From the IMG/VR virus record IMGVR_UViG_3300020455_000051, positions 1 to 34,200 of that record: 34,200 nt of DNA; one strand, given 5' to 3'. The notes below the pieces were generated by a model that was not told the origin of the DNA, did not search any database, and saw only the letters and a list, made by a program, of their open reading frames with translations. This DNA comes from a virus. Made by a program: the position numbers and the translations under genes. The first letter of the stretch is position 1; each line of letters opens with the position of its first letter. Below are positions 9,856 through 17,359 of this stretch, piece after piece.

Positions 9856-10707
9856 ATGGGATATGTAGGTAATGAACCAAGTGTAAACTTTACAAGTTTT
9901 GCCAAGCAAGACTTAACTGGTGTTACTGGTAGTCCAGCTAAAAGAGGATATACTCTAAGTCATGCAGTAGCAAATGCCAATGAGATTGAGGTATTTGTTA
10001 ACAACGTAAGACAAGAGCCGACAGAAGCTTATACAGCTAGTGGAACTGGATTAACCATGACTGGAGATGTTGAAACTTCAGATGACTTTTATATCATATT
10101 TTTAGGAAAAGCTATTCAAACAACTGTTCCTCCTGATGGAAGTGTAAGCACAGCAAAGATAGCAAGTAGTGCAGTCAATCTTACATCTAAGGTTACTGGA
10201 GTTTTACCAGTCGCAAATGGAGGTACTGGTTCAAGCAGTTTTACTGCATCAACAATGACTTTAAAAACTGCTGTAGCTACTACTTCAGGAACAGAAGTTG
10301 ATTATGGAAGTATTCCATCAGGAACAAAACGAATTACTGTAATGTTTAATGGTGTTAGTGGGAATGGATCAGATAATAGTGTGTTAGTACAACTTGGCAC
10401 AAGTAGTGGTTTAACAACATCAGGTTATGTTGCTCTTACTACTTGGGGTAGTGGTGCTGTTCAAGATAGTGGTGGTTTTATTGTTTATGGAATTAATAGC
10501 ACTAATACTATTTCAGGTATTCTTACAATATGTCATATGGGTTCAAATCTTTTTGTTGGCTCTCATGCTGTTAGATACAATTCATCTACTGGTGTGTTTG
10601 GTGGTGGTCATGTTCAATTAGGTGGAACTTTAGACAGATTAAGAATAAGACCAAATGGTTCAGATAGCTTTGATGCAGGTTCTGTTAACGTAATGTATGA
10701 ATCATAG
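9856..10707 (+). CDS. Secondary tail fibre/tip protein (two-domain)
   Basis: A 283-residue protein. The N-terminal 110 residues (VFVNNVRQEP, a YTASGTGLTMTG turn, SDDFYIIFLG, then PPDGSVSTAKI) form an attachment module that recurs, more diverged, in the gene at 11703. A short collar, VLPVANGGTGSSSF, resembles the 'GGTG' collagen-like joint of many fibre proteins. The C-terminal domain (about residues 145-283) begins with SGTKRITVMFNGVSGNGS and is Gly/Ser-rich and beta-type. The ribosome-binding site is GGTGGA. The gene is probably part of the receptor-binding apparatus together with its neighbours. The roles of domain types are known in general; the target is unknown. Confidence 0.7.
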   Translation: MGYVGNEPSVNFTSFAKQDLTGVTGSPAKRGYTLSHAVANANEIEVFVNNVRQEPTEAYTASGTGLTMTGDVETSDDFYIIFLGKAIQTTVPPDGSVSTAKIASSAVNLTSKVTGVLPVANGGTGSSSFTASTMTLKTAVATTSGTEVDYGSIPSGTKRITVMFNGVSGNGSDNSVLVQLGTSSGLTTSGYVALTTWGSGAVQDSGGFIVYGINSTNTISGILTICHMGSNLFVGSHAVRYNSSTGVFGGGHVQLGGTLDRLRIRPNGSDSFDAGSVNVMYES

Positions 10708-10716
10708 GAGATATAA

Positions 10717-11352
10717 ATGGCATTAAGCAAAATACAAGCTGAGTCAATGAACCTAGCAGATACCTATGCTTTTACTGGAAGTTTATCTTCTAGTGTTGGT
10801 CATAGTTTTGTTCCTGAATTTATAGGTAATTTATATTTAGCTGGTAACACTTCAGATGCTTGTGAGTTAACTGGTTGTTTTACAAATACTCATCAAGTTT
10901 ACAGATTGATTGGCGAGGTTGGTGCATCTTATGCAGGTGAATCTTATACTAAATTTTTCTTTTTAAGTGGAACAGACACAAAATTAGCATCAGGCTATTA
11001 TGGTAGAGGAAGGTCTTATGATGATGCTTCATCATCTTCTGATTCGGCTCAAGCAGATGGAGCTTTTGCAAATATAAATATGAATCAAGCATCAACTGGT
11101 TCAAATATTGTTGATATGTATTTTTATAGAAAACAACATGGATATCAATTATTGGGTACTGCTTCCTTTCACGATCAAAGTAGTGATAGAGGATATCAAC
11201 TTTTTGGTTGGAAAAATAATAGTGCTTTAGAGTTAACTGGCTTTAGATTAGAAAATGGAGCAGGTAATAATATGAGTGCAGTAAACTTTTCTGTCTATGG
11301 GTATAGGTTAAGACAAAATGCAACTGGAGAAATGTTAGGAGCATATCAATAA
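10717..11352 (+). CDS. Tail tip/receptor-binding candidate
   Basis: A 211-residue protein starting MALSKIQAESM, an opening it shares with the gene at 12577 (MALTKLNSASM). The rest is a beta-rich globular sequence (HSFVPEFIGNLYLAGN..., SYTKFFFLSGTDTKLASGYYGRG, ALELTGFRLENGAG) with Ser-rich loops. It has a good AGGAG site upstream, and its stop overlaps the next start (TAATG). The shared N-terminal peptide suggests docking onto a common partner in the tail, with the C-terminal part variable. Likely a receptor-binding or tip protein; I do not recognise a named family. Confidence 0.6.
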   Translation: MALSKIQAESMNLADTYAFTGSLSSSVGHSFVPEFIGNLYLAGNTSDACELTGCFTNTHQVYRLIGEVGASYAGESYTKFFFLSGTDTKLASGYYGRGRSYDDASSSSDSAQADGAFANINMNQASTGSNIVDMYFYRKQHGYQLLGTASFHDQSSDRGYQLFGWKNNSALELTGFRLENGAGNNMSAVNFSVYGYRLRQNATGEMLGAYQ

Positions 11353-11699
11353 TGGCTTATACAGTTAATGAAAAAACAAATGTTGCAACTTATAATAAAG
11401 ATACATTTCCACCAACACAAAAAACAGATGCTAAAACTGGTAAGATAACTTTAGTAGCAAAAACCGAAGCAGAATGTATTGAAGTAAAAAAAGTAAGAGA
11501 TAATGCTCCAGCTATAAGTTTGGATTTTCTAAGACAAAAAAGAAATAGCTTATTAGCACAAACGGATTACATGGCTTTATCAGATGTAGTTATGAGTGAT
11601 AAGTGGAAAACTTACAGACAAGAATTAAGAGATATAACCAAAACATTTAAGTCAATGAGTGATAAAGACTTTAAATTTCCAACAAAGCCAACGGAGTAA
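11352..11699 (+). CDS. Tail-assembly-chaperone-like protein
   Basis: A 115-residue protein whose second half (residues about 55-100: RQKRNSLLAQTDYMALSDV, then KWKTYRQELRDI) matches the short domain called phage tail assembly chaperone (Phage_tail_APC type: 'R..RN.LLa.tDw....D......w..YRq.LRD'). The N-terminal half is Lys/Thr-rich. Such proteins are usually encoded beside the fibre gene they help fold, which fits the position between two tip proteins. It is translationally coupled to the preceding gene. The family pattern is clear; the exact fibre partner is inferred from context. Confidence 0.75.
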   Translation: MAYTVNEKTNVATYNKDTFPPTQKTDAKTGKITLVAKTEAECIEVKKVRDNAPAISLDFLRQKRNSLLAQTDYMALSDVVMSDKWKTYRQELRDITKTFKSMSDKDFKFPTKPTE

Positions 11700-11702
11700 G
11701 CC

Positions 11703-12575
11703 ATGCCCTTTATAGGACAACAACCAACACAAGGTAGGTTTATAGAATTAGATAGTCTTACAGCTAGTGCTACAGACGATTATACATTGCAACTTAACTC
11801 GGCTAACTATTATCCTGAAAGTGTAAACAATCTTTTAGTTAGTATTAATGGTGTTATCCAAGGAAGCTCTACCATGAGTTTAAATGGTGCAGTCCTTACT
11901 GTAGGTGCTACGTTATCTTCTTCAGATACGATTGATTTTGTTAGAGTGTTTGGCAATGTAGGTACTGTATCAACTCCGACAGATGGAAGTGTAACTGCCA
12001 ATAAGATTGGAACTGGTGCTGTAACAAGTGCCAAGATAGCAGATGGTACTATTGTTAATGCAGATATAAATGCAAGTGCTGGAATTGTAGGAAGTAAACT
12101 TGGTACTGGTGCTGTGTTAAATGTTCTTCAAGAAACAACCGATACCAAAGGAAGTGCAATAGCATCTGGCAGTAACTCAGATGTTATTAGCCAAGCAATA
12201 ACTCCCCAATCTACAAATTCAAAAATATTAGTTAGATGTGTTATCCATATTGGTGCAGATTTAAATTCATATGGCTATGGTAGATTGCTTAAAGATTCAA
12301 CTGCAATAGGAATAGGCACTACAGCTAGTGGCAGTCAAATAAATGCTTCTTTTCAAGTTATGACAAAAAATTGGACTTATCAAGGTTATAGAACAAGTCC
12401 TCATGCTTTTGAATTTTTAGATGCACCAAGTACTACAAGCTCTATAACTTATAAAATTAATCTAGCTTGTACAAGTGGAAACTTATATCTAAATCGTTCT
12501 GGAACAGATGTAACAGATAATGTTTGGACACCAACTGTGTTATCAACTCTAACATTAATGGAAATAGGAGGATAG
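11703..12575 (+). CDS. Secondary tail fibre/tip protein with duplicated tip domain
   Basis: A 290-residue protein. Residues 1-115 are a diverged copy of the N-terminal module at 9856 (INGVIQ, LNGAVLTVG, SSSDTIDFVRVFG, TPTDGSVTANKI). Residues 100-150 are a spacer of repeated 'GAV-SAKIADGTI-NADI-ASA-GIVGSKLG' units. Residues about 165-290 form a tip domain (ITPQSTNSKILVRCVI, FEFLDAPSTTSSITYKI, STLTLMEIGG) that also makes up most of the next gene. The ribosome-binding site is CGGAG. Combined, this is a fibre with an attachment end, a helical or repeat spacer, and a receptor-binding beta domain. Confidence 0.7.
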   Translation: MPFIGQQPTQGRFIELDSLTASATDDYTLQLNSANYYPESVNNLLVSINGVIQGSSTMSLNGAVLTVGATLSSSDTIDFVRVFGNVGTVSTPTDGSVTANKIGTGAVTSAKIADGTIVNADINASAGIVGSKLGTGAVLNVLQETTDTKGSAIASGSNSDVISQAITPQSTNSKILVRCVIHIGADLNSYGYGRLLKDSTAIGIGTTASGSQINASFQVMTKNWTYQGYRTSPHAFEFLDAPSTTSSITYKINLACTSGNLYLNRSGTDVTDNVWTPTVLSTLTLMEIGG

Positions 12576-12576
12576 C

Positions 12577-13041
12577 ATGGCATTAACAAAACTTAATTCA
12601 GCAAGTATGCCTACTCATAGTGTAATACAAGTTGTACAAGGAGTTCTCTCAACTTATGCTAATCACGATACAGGTACTTTTACAGATACTGGTTTGACTG
12701 CATCAATAACACCTTCTTCAAGTTCAAATAAAATATTAGTTAAAGTTGCTGCTCTTGGCATATCTCAAAATGGATCTTCAGCAAAAACCGAATTAGCATT
12801 ACTACGAGGAAGCACTATAATTCAATATGCCTTAAGACCAGTTCTAACTAATGGTTCAGCTACTTTTGTTTCAGGAGCTTGTGCAATAGAGTTTTTAGAC
12901 ACTCCAAGTACTACAAGTGCTACAACATATAAGTTACAATTTAGAACAAGAGATGGAGGAGATTCAATAAGAATTAATGATTACCATACTGGCTCTGAAA
13001 GAAGCACATCTACTATTACGTTAATGGAGATTAAAGGTTAA
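12577..13041 (+). CDS. Tail tip protein, paralogue of the preceding gene's C-terminus
   Basis: A 154-residue protein. After a MALTKLNSASM docking opening shared with the gene at 10717, residues 40-154 parallel the tip of the protein encoded just upstream: ITPSSSSNKILVKV, IEFLDTPSTTSATTYKL and STITLMEIKG correspond to ITPQSTNSKILVRC, FEFLDAPSTTSSITYKI and STLTLMEIGG. The DNA around 12417-12460 and 12896-12940 is also alike, which indicates tandem duplication with divergence. AGGAGG lies 4 bases before the start. Likely an alternative or additional receptor-binding tip. Confidence 0.7.
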   Translation: MALTKLNSASMPTHSVIQVVQGVLSTYANHDTGTFTDTGLTASITPSSSSNKILVKVAALGISQNGSSAKTELALLRGSTIIQYALRPVLTNGSATFVSGACAIEFLDTPSTTSATTYKLQFRTRDGGDSIRINDYHTGSERSTSTITLMEIKG

Positions 13042-13083
13042 TGGCTAAACCTAAAAATATTTTAAAAATTTATGGAGAAATAA

Positions 13084-13191
13084 ATGCCTAAAACTATTGA
13101 AGAACTAAATCCAAAATTAGCTAAACCAAAACCAAAATCAAAGCCAAAGAAAAAGAATGAGCAAACCAACGATGCAAAGCCTACAAGCTGA
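13084..13191 (+). CDS. 35-residue Lys/Pro-rich micro-protein
   Basis: An ATG at 13084 preceded by GGAGAA at a proper distance opens a 35-residue frame. Its middle is an alternation of Lys and Pro (KLAKPKPKSKPKKK, residues about 11-24), with a net charge strongly positive. The next gene starts inside it at 13157. The composition is that of a disordered nucleic-acid or membrane-surface binder. It sits at the head of the lysis cassette. No family is recognised; the good ribosome site and overlap with the next start are the case for it being real. Confidence 0.5.
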   Translation: MPKTIEELNPKLAKPKPKSKPKKKNEQTNDAKPTS

Positions 13192-13315
13192 AATTAATAA
13201 TCTTAAATCAATCATTGAAGATTTAAGCTCAAGACTAAGGAGATTAGAAACAGGCATCTATGCTGGTATGGGATCTATTATATTATTATTAGCTTCACAA
13301 ATGTTTATGAGGTAA
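13157..13315 (+). CDS. Small coiled-coil plus TM protein (XhlA/holin-accessory-like)
   Basis: A 52-residue frame beginning at ATG 13157 inside the preceding micro-gene. Residues 7-32 form an amphipathic coiled coil (LQAEINNLKSIIEDLSSRLR), and residues 34-50 form one membrane segment (IYAGMGSIILLLASQMF). This 'short coiled coil then single TM' layout is that of haemolysin XhlA-type and other phage lysis accessory proteins. It lies four bases before the next gene of the lysis cassette. Assignment is by topology and position, not by firm sequence match. Confidence 0.6.
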   Translation: MSKPTMQSLQAEINNLKSIIEDLSSRLRRLETGIYAGMGSIILLLASQMFMR

Positions 13316-13319
13316 TCCT

Positions 13320-13790
13320 GTGCTGGAAGCTCTAGCTCTTGCTAATGGAGCATATGCCATAATAAAACAAACCATCGAGAATGGTCGTGAAATAAGTTCT
13401 GCTGGATCAGCTATAGCTAAATTTGTAGGTGCAGAAGATCAACTACAACAAGACCTACACAAAAGAAAAAATAGTATATGGACTAACTTTTTAGGCAAGA
13501 CCGATAATGACCTAGAAGAGTTTATGGCATTAGAGGAGATCAGACGTAAGAAGGAAATCTTGAGGGAGTTTATGCAGTTACATGGCAGAGCTAATCTTTA
13601 CACCGATTACATTGCATTTTGTGCTGAAGCTCGAAAGAACAGAAAACAAGCAAGACTAGATGCACATAAAAAAAGAGAACACATTAAAGATGTATTTTTA
13701 AAAGTTATTTTAGGAATTTTAATAACTGCTTTGTTTAGTGGAGTGATAACAGTTCTTGCAATTATAGCTAGAAAAAGAGGTTTGATATGA
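13320..13790 (+). CDS. Conserved phage protein with C-terminal TM in the lysis region
   Basis: A 156-residue protein starting with GTG at 13320 (GAGG about eight bases upstream; no ATG fits). The N-terminus ALALANGAYAIIKQTIENG is followed by GSAIAKFVGAEDQLQQ, a long charged helical region (DLEEFMALEEIRRKKEILREFM) and one C-terminal membrane span (residues about 128-150). I recognise this type as recurrent, unnamed proteins of marine phages, without a proven function. Its place among holin and endolysin genes and its tail-anchored layout suggest a lysis or membrane role. It overlaps the next gene by four bases. Confidence 0.65.
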   Translation: MLEALALANGAYAIIKQTIENGREISSAGSAIAKFVGAEDQLQQDLHKRKNSIWTNFLGKTDNDLEEFMALEEIRRKKEILREFMQLHGRANLYTDYIAFCAEARKNRKQARLDAHKKREHIKDVFLKVILGILITALFSGVITVLAIIARKRGLI

Positions 13791-13987
13791 GTGCATTTAT
13801 GTTGGCTTGTTATTTAAATGGTGTTGTTCAAGGAGCAATTTATTTTCGATCTGTAAATGATTGTAAATACTACACTAAATATTTAAACAACCAAACCTAT
13901 GAAACAGCTACAGGAAAAGAAGTTATATACAAATGTATTTGTAAAGTTGTGCCTAACATTGATCCTAAAAAAGTGAGGGTTTATTGA
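13787..13987 (+). CDS. Small cysteine-containing protein, unknown
   Basis: A 66-residue protein coupled to its upstream neighbour by an ATGA overlap. The N-terminus is weakly hydrophobic (AFMLACYLNGVVQGAIYF). Cysteines at 8, 26, 50 and 52 could form disulphides if exported; there is no clear signal-peptide cleavage site or lipobox. Positioned between two membrane-protein genes of the lysis cassette. I do not recognise the family. Confidence 0.6.
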   Translation: MSAFMLACYLNGVVQGAIYFRSVNDCKYYTKYLNNQTYETATGKEVIYKCICKVVPNIDPKKVRVY

Positions 13988-14199
13988 TGACAGAAGATAA
14001 AAAGAAATTAATAAATTTAGATTTGAGCAACAATTCTTTTGAGCTTTCACTTAGAATACTTGGCAATGAATTTGTCGCAATTAAAATCGGATCAACAAAT
14101 TTTAGTGGCAAGTTAATTGCTGGTGGAATCTTGTTATTATTTTTCACTTTAATTTTGCTTGAGGGATTTGGTTTAAACGAAATATTAAAAGGAGTTTAG
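13987..14199 (+). CDS. Single-TM small protein of the lysis cassette
   Basis: Start chosen at ATG 13987, which overlaps the previous stop (TGATG); a TTG three bases earlier is possible but needless. The 70-residue product has a charged N-terminal half and one membrane span at about residues 43-61 (IAGGILLLFFTLILL), ending in a short GFGLNEILKGV tail. The topology could suit a holin-like or antiholin protein, but size and sequence do not identify it. It is directly followed by the true three-TM holin gene. Confidence 0.6.
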   Translation: MTEDKKKLINLDLSNNSFELSLRILGNEFVAIKIGSTNFSGKLIAGGILLLFFTLILLEGFGLNEILKGV

Positions 14200-14200
14200 A

Positions 14201-14575
14201 ATGTTAACAGCATTGATACCAGCAGTTAGTGGGATACTGGATAAGTTTATTCCAGATGCAGATACTAAGCAGAAGTTGAGCCACGAAATAAGTACGATGG
14301 CAGAAAAACATCATCAAGAATTAATGTTAGCTCAAATCAAAGTTAATGAAGCTGAAGCAAAAGGTAACTGGTTTCAATCATCATGGCGACCTCTTACTGG
14401 TTATGTCTGTGTTCTCGGCTTTATGGTCAATTTTTTAATTTCGCCAATTTGTGCTGGGTTTGGAGTAATTATTCCACAAGCTGATACAGCTACAATGCTT
14501 CCAGTTTTAATGGGAATGTTGGGATTAGGTGGAATGAGAACTGTGGAACGATTAAAAGGTAAGGATAAAAAATGA
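14201..14575 (+). CDS. Three-TM phage holin (GTA-holin type)
   Basis: A 124-residue protein of the '3TM holin' family known from gene transfer agents and many alphaproteobacterial phages. It has an N-terminal hydrophobic helix (LTALIPAVSGILDKFIP), a charged amphipathic segment, the hallmark NWFQSSWRPLTGYVCV, two further hydrophobic segments (FMVNFLISPICAGFGVI and TMLPVLMGMLGLGGM), and a basic tail. Holins make lesions in the inner membrane that let the endolysin reach the wall or depolarise the cell. AGGAG lies upstream. The endolysin gene lies 0.2 kb downstream, completing the usual pair. Confidence 0.88.
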   Translation: MLTALIPAVSGILDKFIPDADTKQKLSHEISTMAEKHHQELMLAQIKVNEAEAKGNWFQSSWRPLTGYVCVLGFMVNFLISPICAGFGVIIPQADTATMLPVLMGMLGLGGMRTVERLKGKDKK

Positions 14576-14784
14576 TCTGGGTTTGGCTAAAATTTTTTAG
14601 ATTTTTTAATAAAATTGGAAATTATTTTTATTTACTTCATGTAAATGCTCTTCACTTAAAACTAAGAAAGGAAAAAGAAATGCCAAAAAAAGCTGAAATG
14701 TCTAAGAGAAAATCAAAAACTACAGTTAGTGCTAAACCATATTCTAATATGAAAAAAAGTTATCCTAAAAAGAAAAAGAAATAA
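14572..14784 (+). CDS. Basic Lys-rich small protein with possible dual start
   Basis: The frame opens at ATG 14572, overlapping the holin stop (ATGA), and gives 70 residues: an aromatic, hydrophobic N-terminus (IWVWLKFFRFFNKIGNYFYLL) then a very basic tail. A second in-frame ATG at 14680 has a much better ribosome site (AGGAAAAAG) and would give only the 34-residue basic tail (14680-14784), ending in five lysines. Both may be made. A membrane-anchored and a free version of the same basic peptide would result. The role is unknown; position is between holin and endolysin. Confidence 0.55.
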   Translation: MIWVWLKFFRFFNKIGNYFYLLHVNALHLKLRKEKEMPKKAEMSKRKSKTTVSAKPYSNMKKSYPKKKKK

Positions 14785-14785
14785 C

Positions 14786-15253
14786 ATGGCACAGCTCTCT
14801 AAAAACTTTACTTTAGCTGAACTTACTAAATCCCAGACAGCAGAAAGAAAAGGTATAGATAATTATCCAAGTGCTGAACAAATTTTTAACTTAACTTTGT
14901 TGGCTGAAAATATACTGCAACCTATAAGAAATAAATGGGGATCTTTTTTAGTTAGTTCTGGGTATCGTAGTGAAGAGCTTTGTCTTGAGATTGGATCAAA
15001 AAGTACCAGCCATCATTGTTGTAACGATGGCTTTAGTGCAAGTGATTTTGAGGTAGCTGGTGTAGATAATTATGAACTAGCTGTATGGATAAGAGATGAA
15101 AGTAATCTCCCCTACTGTCAGCTCATATTAGAATGTTATAAAGGTGGTAATTCTGGATGGATACATATTAGCCACCATCCAGAAGATATTAGAAAAGAAT
15201 GTTTAACCTATCATAGATCACAAGGTTATAGAAAAGGATTACTGCCTAAATAA
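14786..15253 (+). CDS. M15-type peptidase endolysin
   Basis: A 155-residue protein of the peptidase M15_3/VanY-like group that cleaves peptidoglycan cross-links. It has the typical opening NFTLAELTKS, the SSGYRSEELC segment (residues 57-66), zinc-ligand candidates H77 and D87, then E116 (QLILE) and H127 (GWIHIS). The usual motif has six residues between the first His and Asp; here there are nine, with an unusual HHCCND stretch, so three residues appear inserted. It has no signal peptide, consistent with release through the holin. It ends eight bases into the convergent minus-strand gene. Confidence 0.85.
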   Translation: MAQLSKNFTLAELTKSQTAERKGIDNYPSAEQIFNLTLLAENILQPIRNKWGSFLVSSGYRSEELCLEIGSKSTSHHCCNDGFSASDFEVAGVDNYELAVWIRDESNLPYCQLILECYKGGNSGWIHISHHPEDIRKECLTYHRSQGYRKGLLPK

Positions 15254-15485
15254 TCTTGATACCTCTAGGCAATGTATGACGTTCAATCCATCCCCTATCT
15301 TTTAAGTGGTGCAGATGAATAGAAACAGATGTTGGAGAAGTTCTTTCTTTAAGAACTTGCTGGTCATCTATCTTGCCTTTGCATATCTCTCTAACAGTAG
15401 GATAAACTCCTTCTTCTTTATGAAATGCTATAAGAAATTCATAGATTTGTTTTTGAGAAATAGTTAAGCCAATTTTATTGTCCAT
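15246..15485 (-). CDS. LexA-like winged-helix DNA-binding protein (no peptidase domain)
   Basis: A 79-residue protein that reads like the N-terminal DNA-binding domain of LexA alone: LTISQKQIYEFLIAFHKEEG, YPTVREIC, then SVSIHLHHLKDRGWIER. Between helix 2 and the recognition helix there are about eight more residues than usual (KIDDQQVLKERT). The C-terminal autoprotease is missing. It may bind a phage operator or a host SOS-type box without responding to RecA cleavage. It is the last gene of the minus-strand operon and overlaps the RecT gene by 11 bases. The convergent endolysin overlaps its end. Confidence 0.75.
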   Translation of the reverse strand: MDNKIGLTISQKQIYEFLIAFHKEEGVYPTVREICKGKIDDQQVLKERTSPTSVSIHLHHLKDRGWIERHTLPRGIKII

Positions 15486-16413
15486 TCTGATTCTCCTTTG
15501 CCTGTAGAGATAATGCTTTATTAAAATCTAATCTTTGCTGTTTAACTTCTGAAATAAATTTTTCTGGAAAATTATGCATAATCAATTCTAGGTTTATATG
15601 CTCAAAGTCTTTTAACATTGTCCTCTTTTCTTCTGGTTGTAGTTTAGGACTAGCATAAACAGCACTCATTATTTCTTTGTATCTTTTGACAACATTATCA
15701 ATTTCATCAAATGTTTCTGATGGTTTATTATTTAATAACTTTAGTTCATAAGATACGTTAACAGTTTGTTCATCTTGCTCAACAGTATCATTCTCGGCTG
15801 TATTATCGTCTGTGAGAGCATTAACTATGCTATTAGCTAGATCTGCATCATTTGTAATAATAGGTGGATTAACGACCTTTATATCGCTAGTTTTTGCTTC
15901 ATCTGGAAAATCCACAGCTTCTTCTGTTGTAATAATTCCTTTAATAGCATCTGGAAAAGCATCTCTTAATGCAAATCCTCTAGCTCTTTGAGCTAACATT
16001 CTTTTAGGATATGACTTCCAAGCACCACCTTTATTTAAAAGACCAGCTTTAGTTGCATCTTCTAAAGAAAATTCTCTCAAAGTTTCTTCAACAGTATCTT
16101 TAACTTTTCTTTTTACAATGCAAAAAGCAGTATCGCCTTCCAGCCATTCTTTCATACCATAATAATCTGGATGCTTCTTACAAACAGCTACTAAAGCATC
16201 TCCCCACAATGTAGCCTTACCATTTATAACATTTATATTTGATAAAGCTTGCATTGGTGGTAAACCAACTTCATATCCCCATTGAATAGCAACTAAAATA
16301 TTTTGTGGTTTACCTTTATAGGCATCTGGAACTAATCCAGATTTAGCTAATGTTTCTGAAAACTGCATAGCTTCTGTTAAAGACTTAGGTTCTAGCATAG
16401 TTAAATTTGGCAT
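15475..16413 (-). CDS. recT: RecT-family single-strand annealing protein
   Basis: A 312-residue protein of the RecT/Red-beta-like family, which anneals complementary single strands during phage recombination. Family features are visible: LTEAMQFSETLAKSGLVP near the N-terminus, ILVAIQWGYEVGLPPMQALSNI..INGKATLWGDALVAV (about residues 45-85), then WKSYPKRMLAQRARGFALRDAFPDA (about 130-155) and a TTEEAVD end. The last 120 residues are acidic and coiled. It starts on the base where the exonuclease gene ends, so the two are translationally coupled as a classic two-component pair. Confidence 0.9.
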   Translation of the reverse strand: MPNLTMLEPKSLTEAMQFSETLAKSGLVPDAYKGKPQNILVAIQWGYEVGLPPMQALSNINVINGKATLWGDALVAVCKKHPDYYGMKEWLEGDTAFCIVKRKVKDTVEETLREFSLEDATKAGLLNKGGAWKSYPKRMLAQRARGFALRDAFPDAIKGIITTEEAVDFPDEAKTSDIKVVNPPIITNDADLANSIVNALTDDNTAENDTVEQDEQTVNVSYELKLLNNKPSETFDEIDNVVKRYKEIMSAVYASPKLQPEEKRTMLKDFEHINLELIMHNFPEKFISEVKQQRLDFNKALSLQAKENQNGQ

Positions 16414-17357
16414 TAATTTTTCTCCTTTAATGAAAAGGTATAGCTTTCTTGCATTTCGCCTGTAGCTATCATTTTCTTTTTTTCTTTTAATTTTGTTTCT
16501 GAAATTATTTCAAAGTTTTGAAACTTTGCATGAGTTATACCTAGTGTATCAAGAATGTCTTGTATGCCAGATTTAATTTCATCCTTAGTCTTAGTCCATT
16601 TCCTAGCTTCAGATGATGCAGTAGTATAGTCAGAACATAATTGTTCAAAATCATGGTTAGATTTTTCTAATAATTTTTCTATCTCAACAAACTCTGGTTT
16701 ATCTTTATCTTTTATTTCTGGATAATCAGCACCAGTTTTTATTAAAGACCAAAACTCCTGTACCTTTTCAACAATCAAAGAACATAAAGCATCATTCTTA
16801 TCTATAGGATAAAAGTTCAATCCACCTTTTTGATCAAGACAGGCAACTATCCCCCAAGTTAATCCAGAGCATATCATTTGATGATGAACTTGTATTAACC
16901 ATTCTGGTCTTAACTTACCTTGATGATAGAAATCTGTTTTAATTTCCATAATACCAGTTCCCATGAATGTAACCATATCTCTATTACTATCTTCAATCTG
17001 AATTGGAACTTCGGAGATCTCTATAATACGATCAATAGAAGCTCCCATTTTTTCTGGAATATTTTGGAACACTTCTTTTGGCTCATACATATATATATTT
17101 GAACTTCCATTTAGTATTTCTAATTCTTCCTTTGCCCAATCAGCAACTCCATGTTCTAAATGAGTTCCCCTTCTTAAAGCTCTTGGATTACTTAGAAATG
17201 TACTGTTCCTAAAATCATCAATCCTTTCAACTTTATTTATTTTATCTCGATGCTTCATTAAAACATCTTGATTAGTTTGGTATGTAGTTTTCATTAAAAC
17301 GACAGGAGCAGATTCAGATGATCCTAATTCATGACCAGTTCTTGTAAGTTTTGGCAT
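16413..17357 (-). CDS. YqaJ/lambda-exo-type 5'-3' exonuclease
   Basis: A 314-residue PD-(D/E)XK nuclease that would resect double-stranded ends for the RecT partner. Candidate active-site elements are E68 (RRGTHLEHG), D109 (ASIDRI), E138 and K140 (GIMEIKTD), and the QVHHQM motif (Q156, Q160) typical of the YqaJ/Exo fold. The C-terminal third is a charged coiled coil. A GGAG site overlaps the stop of the previous gene. Pairing with RecT directly downstream strongly supports the assignment. Confidence 0.88.
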   Translation of the reverse strand: MPKLTRTGHELGSSESAPVVLMKTTYQTNQDVLMKHRDKINKVERIDDFRNSTFLSNPRALRRGTHLEHGVADWAKEELEILNGSSNIYMYEPKEVFQNIPEKMGASIDRIIEISEVPIQIEDSNRDMVTFMGTGIMEIKTDFYHQGKLRPEWLIQVHHQMICSGLTWGIVACLDQKGGLNFYPIDKNDALCSLIVEKVQEFWSLIKTGADYPEIKDKDKPEFVEIEKLLEKSNHDFEQLCSDYTTASSEARKWTKTKDEIKSGIQDILDTLGITHAKFQNFEIISETKLKEKKKMIATGEMQESYTFSLKEKN

Positions 17358-17359
17358 CT

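Noticed and set aside
8235-13041. Invertible tail-fibre switch driven by the serine recombinase
   Set aside because: No inverted repeats or truncated opposite-strand fibre pieces were found; all fibre genes are intact and point the same way.
13041-13091. A 16-codon frame (MAKPKNILKIYGEINA) coupled by TAATG to the previous gene
   Set aside because: Very short, and its sequence is largely taken up by the ribosome site of the next micro-gene; it is more likely a by-product or coupling leader.
15243-15271. Inverted repeat TGCCTA...TAGGCA at the convergent gene ends
   Set aside because: Only six pairs with a 17-base loop and no T tract; it lies in coding sequence and is too weak to call a terminator.
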